Shown: piece by piece, positions 56,319 through 63,928 of the stretch | Numbering within the stretch: position 1 is the first letter of the stretch | How the letters are laid out: each line of letters begins with the position of its first letter | Assembly: GCF_013034685.1 (NCBI RefSeq) | Contig: NZ_WQGO01000005.1 | Span: 62,001-126,000 of the forward strand | Direction of reading: 5' to 3' | Length of the DNA stretch: 64,000 nt | Source: Ruegeria lacuscaerulensis | GTDB lineage: Bacteria; Pseudomonadota; Alphaproteobacteria; Rhodobacterales; Rhodobacteraceae | The notes under the pieces: model-generated | Told to the model about the DNA's origin: nothing | Seen by the model: only the letters and a program-made list of their open reading frames with translations | Database searches by the model: none | Position numbers and translations under genes: made by a program

Positions 56319-56858
56319 ATGGCTGCACTCAAGTGGCTCGAACGGCATTTCGAGGAACTGATCTGCTGCACCTGTCTGGCGGTGATCGCCGTGGCAGTCT
56401 TTGCGCAGGTGGTGGCGCGCTACGTTTTTCAGGTGGCGCTGCACTGGACCGAGGAAACCGCCGCCATGTGCATGGTCTGGGCGGTCTATATGGGCGCATC
56501 GCTTTGTGTGCGCGAGCGGTTCCACATCCGCATCATGGTCGCGGTGCAGGCGCTGCCCACCGGCTTCGGCAAGATCGTCATTTTCATCGCCGATATCTTC
56601 TGGGCCTTCTTCTGCCTCTTCATGCTGCGGATCAGTTGGGATTATCTGGCCGTCTTCTGGCGCTTTCCCGAAACCAGCCCCAGTTTGGGCATCAACCAAT
56701 TCTACCCCCAAACCATTCTGGTGATCGGCTATGGGCTGATGCTGATCCGCCTGGCGCAGACCTATGTCAATTGGTGGCGCGACGGGCGCAACGGCCTGCC
56801 CGGAATGCTGGATGAGGAATGGGAAGCAACCTCGAAGGATCAGGAGCATCAGATATGA
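56319..56858 (+). CDS. dctQ: TRAP transporter small permease subunit DctQ
   Basis: A 179-residue membrane protein with four helices, starting behind GAGGGAC. WTEETAAMCMVWAVYMGASLCVRERFHI is the conserved DctQ region (two overlapping parts, near residues 47-75). Its TGA overlaps the dctM ATG (ATGA). It binds DctM to form the membrane complex. Confidence 0.92.
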   Translation: MAALKWLERHFEELICCTCLAVIAVAVFAQVVARYVFQVALHWTEETAAMCMVWAVYMGASLCVRERFHIRIMVAVQALPTGFGKIVIFIADIFWAFFCLFMLRISWDYLAVFWRFPETSPSLGINQFYPQTILVIGYGLMLIRLAQTYVNWWRDGRNGLPGMLDEEWEATSKDQEHQI

Positions 56859-58144
56859 GCGCCCTGATGATCTTGGCCATCGCCTTTGTGGTGCTGACCG
56901 TCATGGGCGTGCCGCTCTTTGTGTCGGTCGGTCTGACCACGGCGCTGGCGCTGTATCTGATCGACATCCCATATACGCTAATGGCGCAGACCGGCTATGG
57001 CAGCCTGACCCCCTTCCCACTGCTGACCATTCCGCTGTTTGTGCTGGCTGGACGGTTGATGGAAGTGGGCGGCATGGCCACCCGCATGATTTCGATCGCG
57101 ACCAATCTGGTGGGGGCCTATCGCGGCTCGATGGGGCTGGTGACAGTGTTTGCCTGCATGTTGTTTGCCGCACTTTCGGGCTCGGGCCCTGCCACCACGG
57201 CGGCGATCGGGTCTGTAACCGTGCCTGCAATGAAACGCGAAGGCTATGACGTGCCCTTCGCTGCCGCCATCACCGCCAGCGCAGGCGCCTTGGGCAGTCT
57301 TATCCCGCCTTCGAACCTGCTGATCATTTACGGGCTGGTGTCTGAAACCTCGATTCCGCGCCTGTTTCTGGCGGGGCTCATCCCCGGTGTCATGGTCACG
57401 ATCCTGCTGATGATCACCACCTATATCGTCGCCCGTAGGCGCGGATATGGCGGCGACGGCGAGAGGTTCTCATGGGGTCCATTTCTGCGCGCGGCTTGGG
57501 ACGGGAAATGGTCCATCGGCGCGCCGGTTCTGATCCTGGGCGGCATCTATGGCGGGGCCTTCACTCCGACTGAGGCCGCCGGCGTGGCCGTGTTCTATTC
57601 GCTATTCGTGGGCTTCTTCATCTATCGCGAACTGACCCTGAAAAAGCTGATCGAAGCGCTGCGCTTTACCTCGCTGCTGACCGGCATCCTGATCCTGCTG
57701 ACGCCCACGCTGGCCTTCGGGCAACTGACCGCGTTCTATGACGTGCCCACGGCCGTGCAAGACGGCATCACCTCGATCACCGAGAACAAATTCCTCGTCC
57801 TGCTGCTGATCGGCGTGTTCTACATCTTCATCGGCACCTTCATGGAGTCGCTGGCCCAGATCGTCCTCTTCACCGCTGTGTTCCTGCCTTTGGTCAGCTC
57901 TCTGGGCGTTGATCCGGTGATGTTCGGTATCTTCACCGTCATCACTTGCGAAATCGGGTTCCTGACACCTCCCCTTGGCGCCAACCTGACGGTTGCGGCG
58001 CGGATCTCCGGGATATCCATCGAACGCATATCCGTCGCCGTCCTGCCGTTCATCCTCGCCTATATCATCGGCATGGTGATCCTGATATTCTTCCCCGACC
58101 TCACCACCTTCCTGCCCGACTGGCTGTACGGAGAAGCGAAATAG
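56855..58144 (+). CDS. dctM: TRAP transporter large permease subunit DctM
   Basis: A 429-residue permease with about twelve helices that carries the Na+-coupled transport path. MSALMILAIAFVVLTVMG is the natural start, overlapping dctQ by four bases. FAALSGSGPATTAAIGSV and GSLIPPSNLLIIYG are the DctM Na+/substrate motifs, with a second-half repeat FLTPPLGANLTVAARI. All are intact. The deacylase gene begins nine bases later. Confidence 0.95.
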   Translation: MSALMILAIAFVVLTVMGVPLFVSVGLTTALALYLIDIPYTLMAQTGYGSLTPFPLLTIPLFVLAGRLMEVGGMATRMISIATNLVGAYRGSMGLVTVFACMLFAALSGSGPATTAAIGSVTVPAMKREGYDVPFAAAITASAGALGSLIPPSNLLIIYGLVSETSIPRLFLAGLIPGVMVTILLMITTYIVARRRGYGGDGERFSWGPFLRAAWDGKWSIGAPVLILGGIYGGAFTPTEAAGVAVFYSLFVGFFIYRELTLKKLIEALRFTSLLTGILILLTPTLAFGQLTAFYDVPTAVQDGITSITENKFLVLLLIGVFYIFIGTFMESLAQIVLFTAVFLPLVSSLGVDPVMFGIFTVITCEIGFLTPPLGANLTVAARISGISIERISVAVLPFILAYIIGMVILIFFPDLTTFLPDWLYGEAK

Positions 58145-58153
58145 GAGGCACCC

Positions 58154-59767
58154 ATGTTCGATCTTGTTCTCAAAGGCGGCACCATTGTCGATGGTACGGG
58201 ACAGGACGGCTATTTGGGCGACGTGGCAGTCACAGGCGAGACCATCAGCGCCGTTCTGCCCGCCGGTGAGTTGGCCGCGCAGAAGTCCGCGCAAGAGATC
58301 GACGTCTCGGGCCTGGTCGTCGCGCCGGGTTTCATCGACATGCACACCCATTCCGATTTCACGCTGATCGCTGATGGACGCGCGGAAAGTCAGGTGCATC
58401 AGGGCGTCACGACCGAGGTGATCGGCCAATGCGGCATCAGCTGCGCGCCCGTTAACAGCCCAGGCGATATCAGCCGCGTGGCCCCGTGGTACACCGATCA
58501 GGCCAAGCATGACACGTGGCTGGGTTTCGGCGACTATTTGGATGTGCTGGATCGCACCGAACTCGGCGTGAATGTCATGGCCTTTGTCGGCCACGGCACC
58601 GTGCATCGCGCGGTTCTGGGCGATCAGCTTCATCCGGGCGAGGCCGAAGACGTCACCGAAATGGCCCGGCTGGTCGATCAATGCATGGACGAAGGCGCGG
58701 GCGGGTTCTCCTCGGGTCTGGAATATTTCCCCGGCAGCCTCGCCTCGCCGGAGCATCTGGTGCCGATGTGTGAGGTCGCGGCCAAATACAAACGCCTCTA
58801 CGCCACCCATGTGCGCAACCGGGATACGCATTACGATCTGGGCTTTGCCGAAGCCATCGCCACCGCACGCCAATCCGGCTCCAAGCTGCAGATCAGCCAT
58901 ATCCAGCCCAAATTCGGCGCGCCGGACTATGCCATGGACCACACACTGGAAATGATCGACCTGGCTCGCCGTCACGACGTGGACATCGCCTTTGACGTCA
59001 TCCCGCATGACTGGAACCATACCCTCATGGCGGCGATCCTGCCGAAATGGGCGCAGGCAGGGTCCGTGGACGATGTGCTTGCGCGACTGGCCGACCCTGA
59101 ATCCCGCGCGCGGATCAAGGCCAACCCCCAACCCATGTGGTTGATCGTCAAGGCCGAGAAATGGTCGGACATCGTCTTGCTGAACGCCACCGTCAACAAG
59201 GACATCGTCGGCGCCGACTTCGCCGAGATCGGCCGAATGCGGAATTGCCACCCCTATGACGCAGTGCTCGATATCCTGATGGAGGAAGGCGAGAACCTGA
59301 TGGCCTGCATGTGGTCGTCCAAATCCTTCCGAAACTCGGATGTGGAACTCTGTCTGGAACAACCCGAATGCGCCGTGATCTCGGACACTGTGGCCATCGC
59401 CAATGAGGGCGTTCTGAAGGACCACATTGGCTCGCTATCGGGTTACGGCTGGGCCGCGCGGTTCCTGCAATACTACGTGCGGGACAAGTCGACGCTGTCT
59501 CTGGAACAGGGGGTGGCCAAGTTGACCTCGATCCCCGCCAATCGGTTGGGGCTGAAGAACCGCGGGGTTTTGGCCGCAGGGCAACAGGCCGATATCTGCG
59601 TGTTCGATCAGGTCAATATTGCCAGCAACGCAACCGCGAAACACCCCCGCCGCTATGCCTCGGGCATTGCACATGTGCTGGTGAACGGGGCATTGGCGAT
59701 GCGGAACGGCCTGCGCACATCCAGCAATTCCGGTCAGGTTCTGCGTGATTTCAGTGCTTCTGGTTAA
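58154..59767 (+). CDS. N-acyl-D-amino-acid deacylase (D-aminoacylase-type amidohydrolase)
   Basis: A 537-residue TIM-barrel zinc enzyme behind AGGAGG. GFIDMHTHSDFTL gives the first metal ligands, GQCGISCAP the bridging Cys typical of D-aminoacylases, THVRNRD and QISHIQPKFG the later His ligands, and AVISDTVAI the catalytic Asp. The family hydrolyses N-acyl-D-amino acids to D-amino acids and fatty or acetic acid. As the last gene of the dctPQM operon it probably acts on what the transporter brings in. Family is firm; side-chain and acyl preference are unknown. Confidence 0.88.
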   Translation: MFDLVLKGGTIVDGTGQDGYLGDVAVTGETISAVLPAGELAAQKSAQEIDVSGLVVAPGFIDMHTHSDFTLIADGRAESQVHQGVTTEVIGQCGISCAPVNSPGDISRVAPWYTDQAKHDTWLGFGDYLDVLDRTELGVNVMAFVGHGTVHRAVLGDQLHPGEAEDVTEMARLVDQCMDEGAGGFSSGLEYFPGSLASPEHLVPMCEVAAKYKRLYATHVRNRDTHYDLGFAEAIATARQSGSKLQISHIQPKFGAPDYAMDHTLEMIDLARRHDVDIAFDVIPHDWNHTLMAAILPKWAQAGSVDDVLARLADPESRARIKANPQPMWLIVKAEKWSDIVLLNATVNKDIVGADFAEIGRMRNCHPYDAVLDILMEEGENLMACMWSSKSFRNSDVELCLEQPECAVISDTVAIANEGVLKDHIGSLSGYGWAARFLQYYVRDKSTLSLEQGVAKLTSIPANRLGLKNRGVLAAGQQADICVFDQVNIASNATAKHPRRYASGIAHVLVNGALAMRNGLRTSSNSGQVLRDFSASG

Positions 59768-59776
59768 CCCTCCTGT

Positions 59777-60460
59777 CTAGCCGCTGGATTCGATCCGCAC
59801 TTTTCTGATCTCGGGCGCGATGCGGCTATAGGCGGCCAGCAGACGCTCGGACCAGTTGCGATGGATATAGTCCGCCTCGAACCGCGAGGGGGCGACAAGG
59901 GTTACGGTCCCCCCTGCCCTCTCGGCCTCGATCAAATGGCGAAACCAGCTGGCCCAAAGCTCGGGATCGCGCCCGTGCAAAATGGCCTGAACCTGCGTCC
60001 AGATATCTCCATCGCTTTCCTCGGGCGCTGGAGGTTTCACTTTGAACGGCACCACATTTGTGCCGGGCTCGGGCGAGTCTGACATCCGCGCGACAAAATC
60101 CGCGCCAATCGTCGGCCAAACCTCGGACGTGTCGATCATCACCTGTTTGAGGTCCAGCTCATACACCGCCACCCTGCCCCGCGCGGCGGGGCGTTTGACC
60201 GCAATCCAACCCATAGACCGCAGCTTGGACATCTCACGTTTGACGGTGCGCTCATTCACCGACCATAGCCGCGCAATCTCTTCCCGCCCGATCGACAACT
60301 CATTCGCGCGCCAGTTATACCGCGTGGTGATCAACGCAATGATGCGTAGAATACTGCGCTGCCGATGCTTGTCGCCTGACAAAGCGTGCACCGTCATCGC
60401 GGACAGGATATCATATTTTATGGCGGGCGCGTTTAGCCCAACCGGTTTTGCAACCTGCAT
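59777..60460 (-). CDS. DnaA-like plasmid replication initiator
   Basis: A 227-residue initiator starting at the ATG 60460 (MQVAKPVGLNAPAIKYDILSAM). The frame is open to a TTG at 60556, but that TTG lies upstream of the transcription start expected from a promoter at 60545-60573, so I prefer the ATG. Residues ~35-110 are a winged helix (SIGREEIARLWSVNERTVKREMSK). The C-terminus (~148-227) has DnaA-domain-I features: IWTQVQAIL, WASWFRHLI, LVAPSRFEADYIHRNW. This is the 'DnaA-like' replicase group of Roseobacter plasmids, distinct from chromosomal DnaA (no AAA+ ATPase). Divergent from parAB. Confidence 0.82.
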   Translation of the reverse strand: MQVAKPVGLNAPAIKYDILSAMTVHALSGDKHRQRSILRIIALITTRYNWRANELSIGREEIARLWSVNERTVKREMSKLRSMGWIAVKRPAARGRVAVYELDLKQVMIDTSEVWPTIGADFVARMSDSPEPGTNVVPFKVKPPAPEESDGDIWTQVQAILHGRDPELWASWFRHLIEAERAGGTVTLVAPSRFEADYIHRNWSERLLAAYSRIAPEIRKVRIESSG

Positions 60461-60925
60461 TCCAATCTTACCGCTCTGTCTGCCTCGGGCGGAGTTTCCA
60501 CCCCTGTTGCGCTGTTTGCCAACGCTTTTCGTCTTGATGCCCTGATTAGCGTCCAAAGCGACGATTCTGTCAAGAGAAGTTTGATTTGACCCGGTTTTTC
60601 AGCAACTCAAACCCAATTTTAAAAAAGAAAAATGGTGAAGTATTGGTGATGGGGGACATTCTAGTTGTCCCCTTAAGTGGCGTATTTGTCCCCCCAAATC
60701 GACCGATAGAGAGTCTAACGCCCCCCTAAATATAGCGTCCTGCCCTATTTTCCAGAGGCACCGCGAATCACCGCGATTCGGGTCCTGAAGGACGTTGATT
60801 TCCCTTGTTTATGTTACCCATGGGTAAGATCGTGATCTGAGTATATTTTCTTTTGCTTAAAGTGCAAATAGGGCGTAAATAGTGAAATCATAAAAAATAG
60901 CGTCCATAATAGTGAGACCCGAGGC
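60461..60925. other. Probable replication origin and divergent promoter region
   Basis: 465 bases between the initiator and parA. On the minus strand TTGACA (60568-60573), a 17-base spacer and GCTAAT (60545-60550) form a strong promoter for the initiator gene. An AT-rich run lies at 60611-60634. TGTCCCC motifs occur at 60651-60658 (inverse), 60666-60672 and 60687-60695. Two hairpins, CGAATC-accgc-GATTCG (60764-60780) and GTCCT-ga-AGGAC (60782-60793), precede a parS-like palindrome at 60814. ATAGCGTCC is repeated at 60732 and 60897, and AATAGTGA at 60878 and 60908 beside the parA start. This repeat density fits a plasmid origin with parA operator sites; none has been tested. Confidence 0.6.
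60814..60827. promoter_or_regulatory. parS-like palindrome, copy 1 (upstream of parA)
   Basis: TTACCCATGGGTAA, a perfect 14-base palindrome followed by GATC. Copies at 61910 and 63323 share TTACCC-AY-GGGTAA-GATC. It is the probable ParB-binding centromere site nearest the origin. Confidence 0.7.
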
Positions 60926-62233
60926 ATGTATACGCACGAAGACCTGAACGCATTGCGGAACCAGTCCCTTAAGTTGCAGGGCTGGATTCGGCAGCAAACC
61001 TTTAGTCCTGAGATGGAGAAGACTCTTCGTCGTTTTTCCAGCTGGGAAGTGTCCGAGCTGATCTTTCGCATTAACCAGTCGACCTTTCGGGGCAAGCTGG
61101 CTGCGGATCCCTCGCTGCCGGGTGGTGAGGTGGAACCAGACGGCCGGCAACGCTGGTTCAGCCTGGAAGAGGTGAATGAGCTCCGCCGGCGGCTCAAGGT
61201 GAACCGCAAATCTCTTATGCCGCCCCGCCCCGTTGGTAAACGCGCGATACGTGCGGCGGTGGCAAACTTCAAAGGCGGCGCTGGTAAGTCGACCGTTGCG
61301 CTTCACTTGGCTCATGCGGCGGCGCTGGATGGCTACCGCGTGTTGGTGGTGGATTTCGATCCGCAAGCCACTTTGAGCCATTCCATGGGCCTGACCGATG
61401 TGGCCGAAGATTTCACGGTCTGGGGTATTATGGCCCGCGATCTGATCCGCGAAACCGAGCGTATGAACAACCGCCCCGTCGCTGCTGAATCAGGCACCGC
61501 CCTGCCCCGCCGCGAATTGCCGCCGTCGATCACGGACATGGGCCTGGGCGATCTTCGGATTGGGGATTTCATCAAGCAAAGCTCGTGGTCGACCATTGAC
61601 GTTGTCCCCTCCTGCGCCAACGCCGCCTTTGTCGAGTTCGCCTCGGCCCAGTATCGTCACTTGAACCCAGAGTGGTCATTCTTCGCGGCTGTGTCGCGTT
61701 ATCTGGATCAGATCCCCGATGATGCCTATGACCTGATCCTGTTCGATTGCCCGCCTGCGATTGGTTATCAATCCATGAACGCGGTGTTCGCGGCAGACAT
61801 GCTCTATATTCCCTCAGGGCCCGGCTATTGGGAATACGACTCGACAACCTCTTTCATTGGTCAGTTGGCTGAAGCGCTGGAAGACCTTGCCTACGGTTTC
61901 GACAAGACCTTACCCACGGGTAAGATCGGCTTACCCAAGACATTCTGTGAAATGCGCTTTCTGCTGACCCGGTACGAGCCAGGCAATGCGCTGCATTCGG
62001 CCATGTTCGAGGCGTTCAAGAAAGTATTCGGTGAACATGTGGCCGAGCATCCGGTTGAAATGACCCGTGCGGTCGAACAATCCGGTCGGTTCCTGAGTTC
62101 GGTCTATGAGATGGACTACCGCGAAATGACGCGCGAGACATGGCGCAGGGCGCGGTCTACATTTGATAACGTGTACGAGGAATTCCGGGGCGTGATGCTT
62201 TCGGCCTGGGACCAATTGGAGGATGACGCATGA
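60926..62233 (+). CDS. parA: ParA-family partition ATPase
   Basis: A 435-residue Walker-type ATPase that drives plasmid segregation. Its N-terminus (residues ~38-92, WEVSELIFRINQSTFRGK, RWFSLEEVNELRRRL) is a MerR-like DNA-binding region, as in plasmid ParA/RepA proteins that repress their own operon. The deviant Walker A is FKGGAGKST (115-123). VLVVDFDPQATLSHSMG is Walker A', and LILFDCPPAIGYQSMNA Walker B. The gene carries a parS-like site within its coding sequence at codons ~329-333. parB starts within its stop (ATGA). Confidence 0.92.
   Translation: MYTHEDLNALRNQSLKLQGWIRQQTFSPEMEKTLRRFSSWEVSELIFRINQSTFRGKLAADPSLPGGEVEPDGRQRWFSLEEVNELRRRLKVNRKSLMPPRPVGKRAIRAAVANFKGGAGKSTVALHLAHAAALDGYRVLVVDFDPQATLSHSMGLTDVAEDFTVWGIMARDLIRETERMNNRPVAAESGTALPRRELPPSITDMGLGDLRIGDFIKQSSWSTIDVVPSCANAAFVEFASAQYRHLNPEWSFFAAVSRYLDQIPDDAYDLILFDCPPAIGYQSMNAVFAADMLYIPSGPGYWEYDSTTSFIGQLAEALEDLAYGFDKTLPTGKIGLPKTFCEMRFLLTRYEPGNALHSAMFEAFKKVFGEHVAEHPVEMTRAVEQSGRFLSSVYEMDYREMTRETWRRARSTFDNVYEEFRGVMLSAWDQLEDDA
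61910..61923. promoter_or_regulatory. parS-like palindrome, copy 2 (inside parA)
   Basis: TTACCCACGGGTAA followed by GATC, within parA codons reading L-P-T-G-K-I. A half-site TTACCC follows at 61931. Identical to copy 3 and one base from copy 1. Confidence 0.65.
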
Positions 62234-63336
62234 GCCGCAAACGCAGAATGTTCGACATCGACATGCCTTCCATGGAGGATATCCCGGTTGGCAAAGTTCC
62301 TGACAAGGTCTTGGAAAAACGCCGTGGCCCGATGGCCGCCGCGATCTCGGAAAACGCCGAAGCGTTGCGCGGGCAACAATCGACAGAGGACACCATACGC
62401 GCCGAAAACGATCGCTTGGCCCATGAGCTCGTTCGTCTGCGGTCCGAAGGTCTGGTGACTGAGCATGTACTTCTGGCTGATGTGGTAACTGAAAAGCTGA
62501 CCCGGGATCGCAAGAACGGCCCGGATCCTGAATTGGACGAGTTGAAGGATTCGATCCGCGAAATCGGATTGTCGAACCCAATCCGGTTGGAGCGTCGGGC
62601 TGATGGTCGGTACGAGCTCATTCAAGGGATGCGGAGATTGTCTGCCTATCGAGCTCTGTATCAGGAAACCGGCAATGAAGTGTATGCGACTATCCCGGCG
62701 GGCATTTCGGATGGCGCGGATCTGAATGACAGCTACCGTCGCATGGTAGATGAAAACCTGATCCGCAAGGATATCTCATTTGCGGAAATGGGTACATTGG
62801 CGCGGGCCTTTGCCGAGAACCCTGCGAATGAATGCCCGGACGTGGACAAGGCCGTTGCGCTTTTGTTCAAGTCCGCCAGCTATACCAAACGCAGCTATAT
62901 CCGATCGTTCGCCAGCCTGCTGATGATGCTGGACAAGGTGCTGATGCATCCTAACGATATTCCGCGCAATGTCGGCGTTGAGCTGAAACGTAGGTTGGAT
63001 GCCGATCCCGGTTTGGCGCGTCATGTGAGCACCAGTTTGATGAACGAACCGGATCGCGACGGCGCGCGCGAGGTTGCTATTCTTCGCTCGTTTTTAGAGC
63101 CGACAGCTGACAACCCCAAGAAAGTGCCAGGTGCAAGCGGTGGAAAGACGCGGCGGGCGAAGACCACGTTTCAAGTTTCGGGCAGGGCAGGGGTGGCGAA
63201 GTGCTCGGCCTCAAGCGGGCGAATTGAACTGCGCTATAATCTGGACTTCACACGGGTGAACCGTGCCAAGCTAGAGCAAGCGATCGCCTCATTGCTGGAC
63301 GAGTTGCAGGAAGACGACGACCTTACCCACGGGTAA
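62230..63336 (+). CDS. parB: ParB-family partition protein (RepB/ParB type)
   Basis: A 368-residue centromere-binding protein. The ParB N-domain has LDELKDSIREIGLSNPIRLE and YELIQGMRRLSAYRAL (about residues 97-140), the CTP-binding box region. A helix-turn-helix follows (DISFAEMGTLARAFAEN, SYTKRSYIRSFASLL). The C-terminus (FTRVNRAKLEQAIASLLDEL) is a dimerisation helix. It overlaps parA by four bases. The stop codon is the last three bases of parS copy 3, and a terminator follows. Confidence 0.92.
   Translation: MSRKRRMFDIDMPSMEDIPVGKVPDKVLEKRRGPMAAAISENAEALRGQQSTEDTIRAENDRLAHELVRLRSEGLVTEHVLLADVVTEKLTRDRKNGPDPELDELKDSIREIGLSNPIRLERRADGRYELIQGMRRLSAYRALYQETGNEVYATIPAGISDGADLNDSYRRMVDENLIRKDISFAEMGTLARAFAENPANECPDVDKAVALLFKSASYTKRSYIRSFASLLMMLDKVLMHPNDIPRNVGVELKRRLDADPGLARHVSTSLMNEPDRDGAREVAILRSFLEPTADNPKKVPGASGGKTRRAKTTFQVSGRAGVAKCSASSGRIELRYNLDFTRVNRAKLEQAIASLLDELQEDDDLTHG
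63323..63336. promoter_or_regulatory. parS-like palindrome, copy 3 (overlapping the parB stop)
   Basis: TTACCCACGGGTAA followed by GATC. The last three bases are the parB stop codon TAA. Identical to copy 2. Confidence 0.65.
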
Positions 63337-63361
63337 GATCAGCAACATGCTAACAAACAGA

Positions 63362-63388
63362 AACGCCGGGCCAGTGCCCGGCGTTTTT
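63362..63388 (+). terminator. Terminator of the parAB operon
   Basis: CGCCGGGC-cagt-GCCCGGCG followed by TTTTT, 25 bases after the parB stop. An eight-pair GC-rich stem with a T run makes this a classic intrinsic terminator. Confidence 0.9.
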
Positions 63389-63928
63389 CGTGCGCCATTT
63401 TTAGGGCGGGTTTCCCCAAAAGCTGTTTTGGACTTGATGGCAGTTGGCGGCGAATCTTGTGGCCGAGCCCTGGCATATGATGCGAGCTTAGGATTGGATG
63501 CTAGGAACGCAATGACTGGGTCTGTCTACAAAGGAGGGGTTCGTGGACCCAGTAAGCACATCGGTCGGTAGGGCAACGGCGCAACATGTAAGGGCGGGGG
63601 TGACTGCAGGTGGTGGACACAAGGGGATGTATTGGAGTCAAATCCTTATTTAGCAGGTTTGAATGCCGCTTTGGCTGTCTAGTTCGTGACGAGGATAGAT
63701 TATGTGCTCAATCATGTGGTGCGCAAAAAGTCTTTATTATGATCATTACAAGACTGGTTGGCTGACGCAAAACACAAACTCGATCAGGAGTATCAGGTGC
63801 ATACTTATGGGTCTTGACGCTCATAAGAGCTACGAGTGCCAATCGCTGGGATCAGTTTCTCGTTGGCAAAAAGATTGCTATCAAATGAGAACGACTTAAC
63901 GGTTCCGATCATCCGAATGTGGGAATAA
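63389..63928. other. 540-base region without a supported gene
   Basis: Short open frames at 63347-63571 and 63702-63899 have no ribosome site, domain or protein-like composition I trust. The second half (from about 63690) is distinctly AT-richer than the rest of the window. No tRNA, clear repeat or further parS copy was seen. It may be plasmid backbone spacer or decayed DNA. Confidence 0.4.

Noticed and set aside
55188-56849. 553-codon open frame on the minus strand
   Set aside because: Antisense to dctP and dctQ, both with full motifs; no ribosome site and no recognisable protein features.
57602-59425. 607-codon open frame on the minus strand
   Set aside because: It lies opposite the intact dctM and deacylase genes, is His/Gln/Asp-rich without any domain, and is the usual mirror frame of GC-rich coding DNA.
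59777-63336. RepABC-type replicon
   Set aside because: There is no repC; the initiator is divergent from parAB and has a DnaA-domain-I-like end rather than RepC features.
63347-63899. Two short open frames after parB
   Set aside because: The first begins inside the terminator region, the second has no ribosome site; neither has protein-like composition or a known domain.
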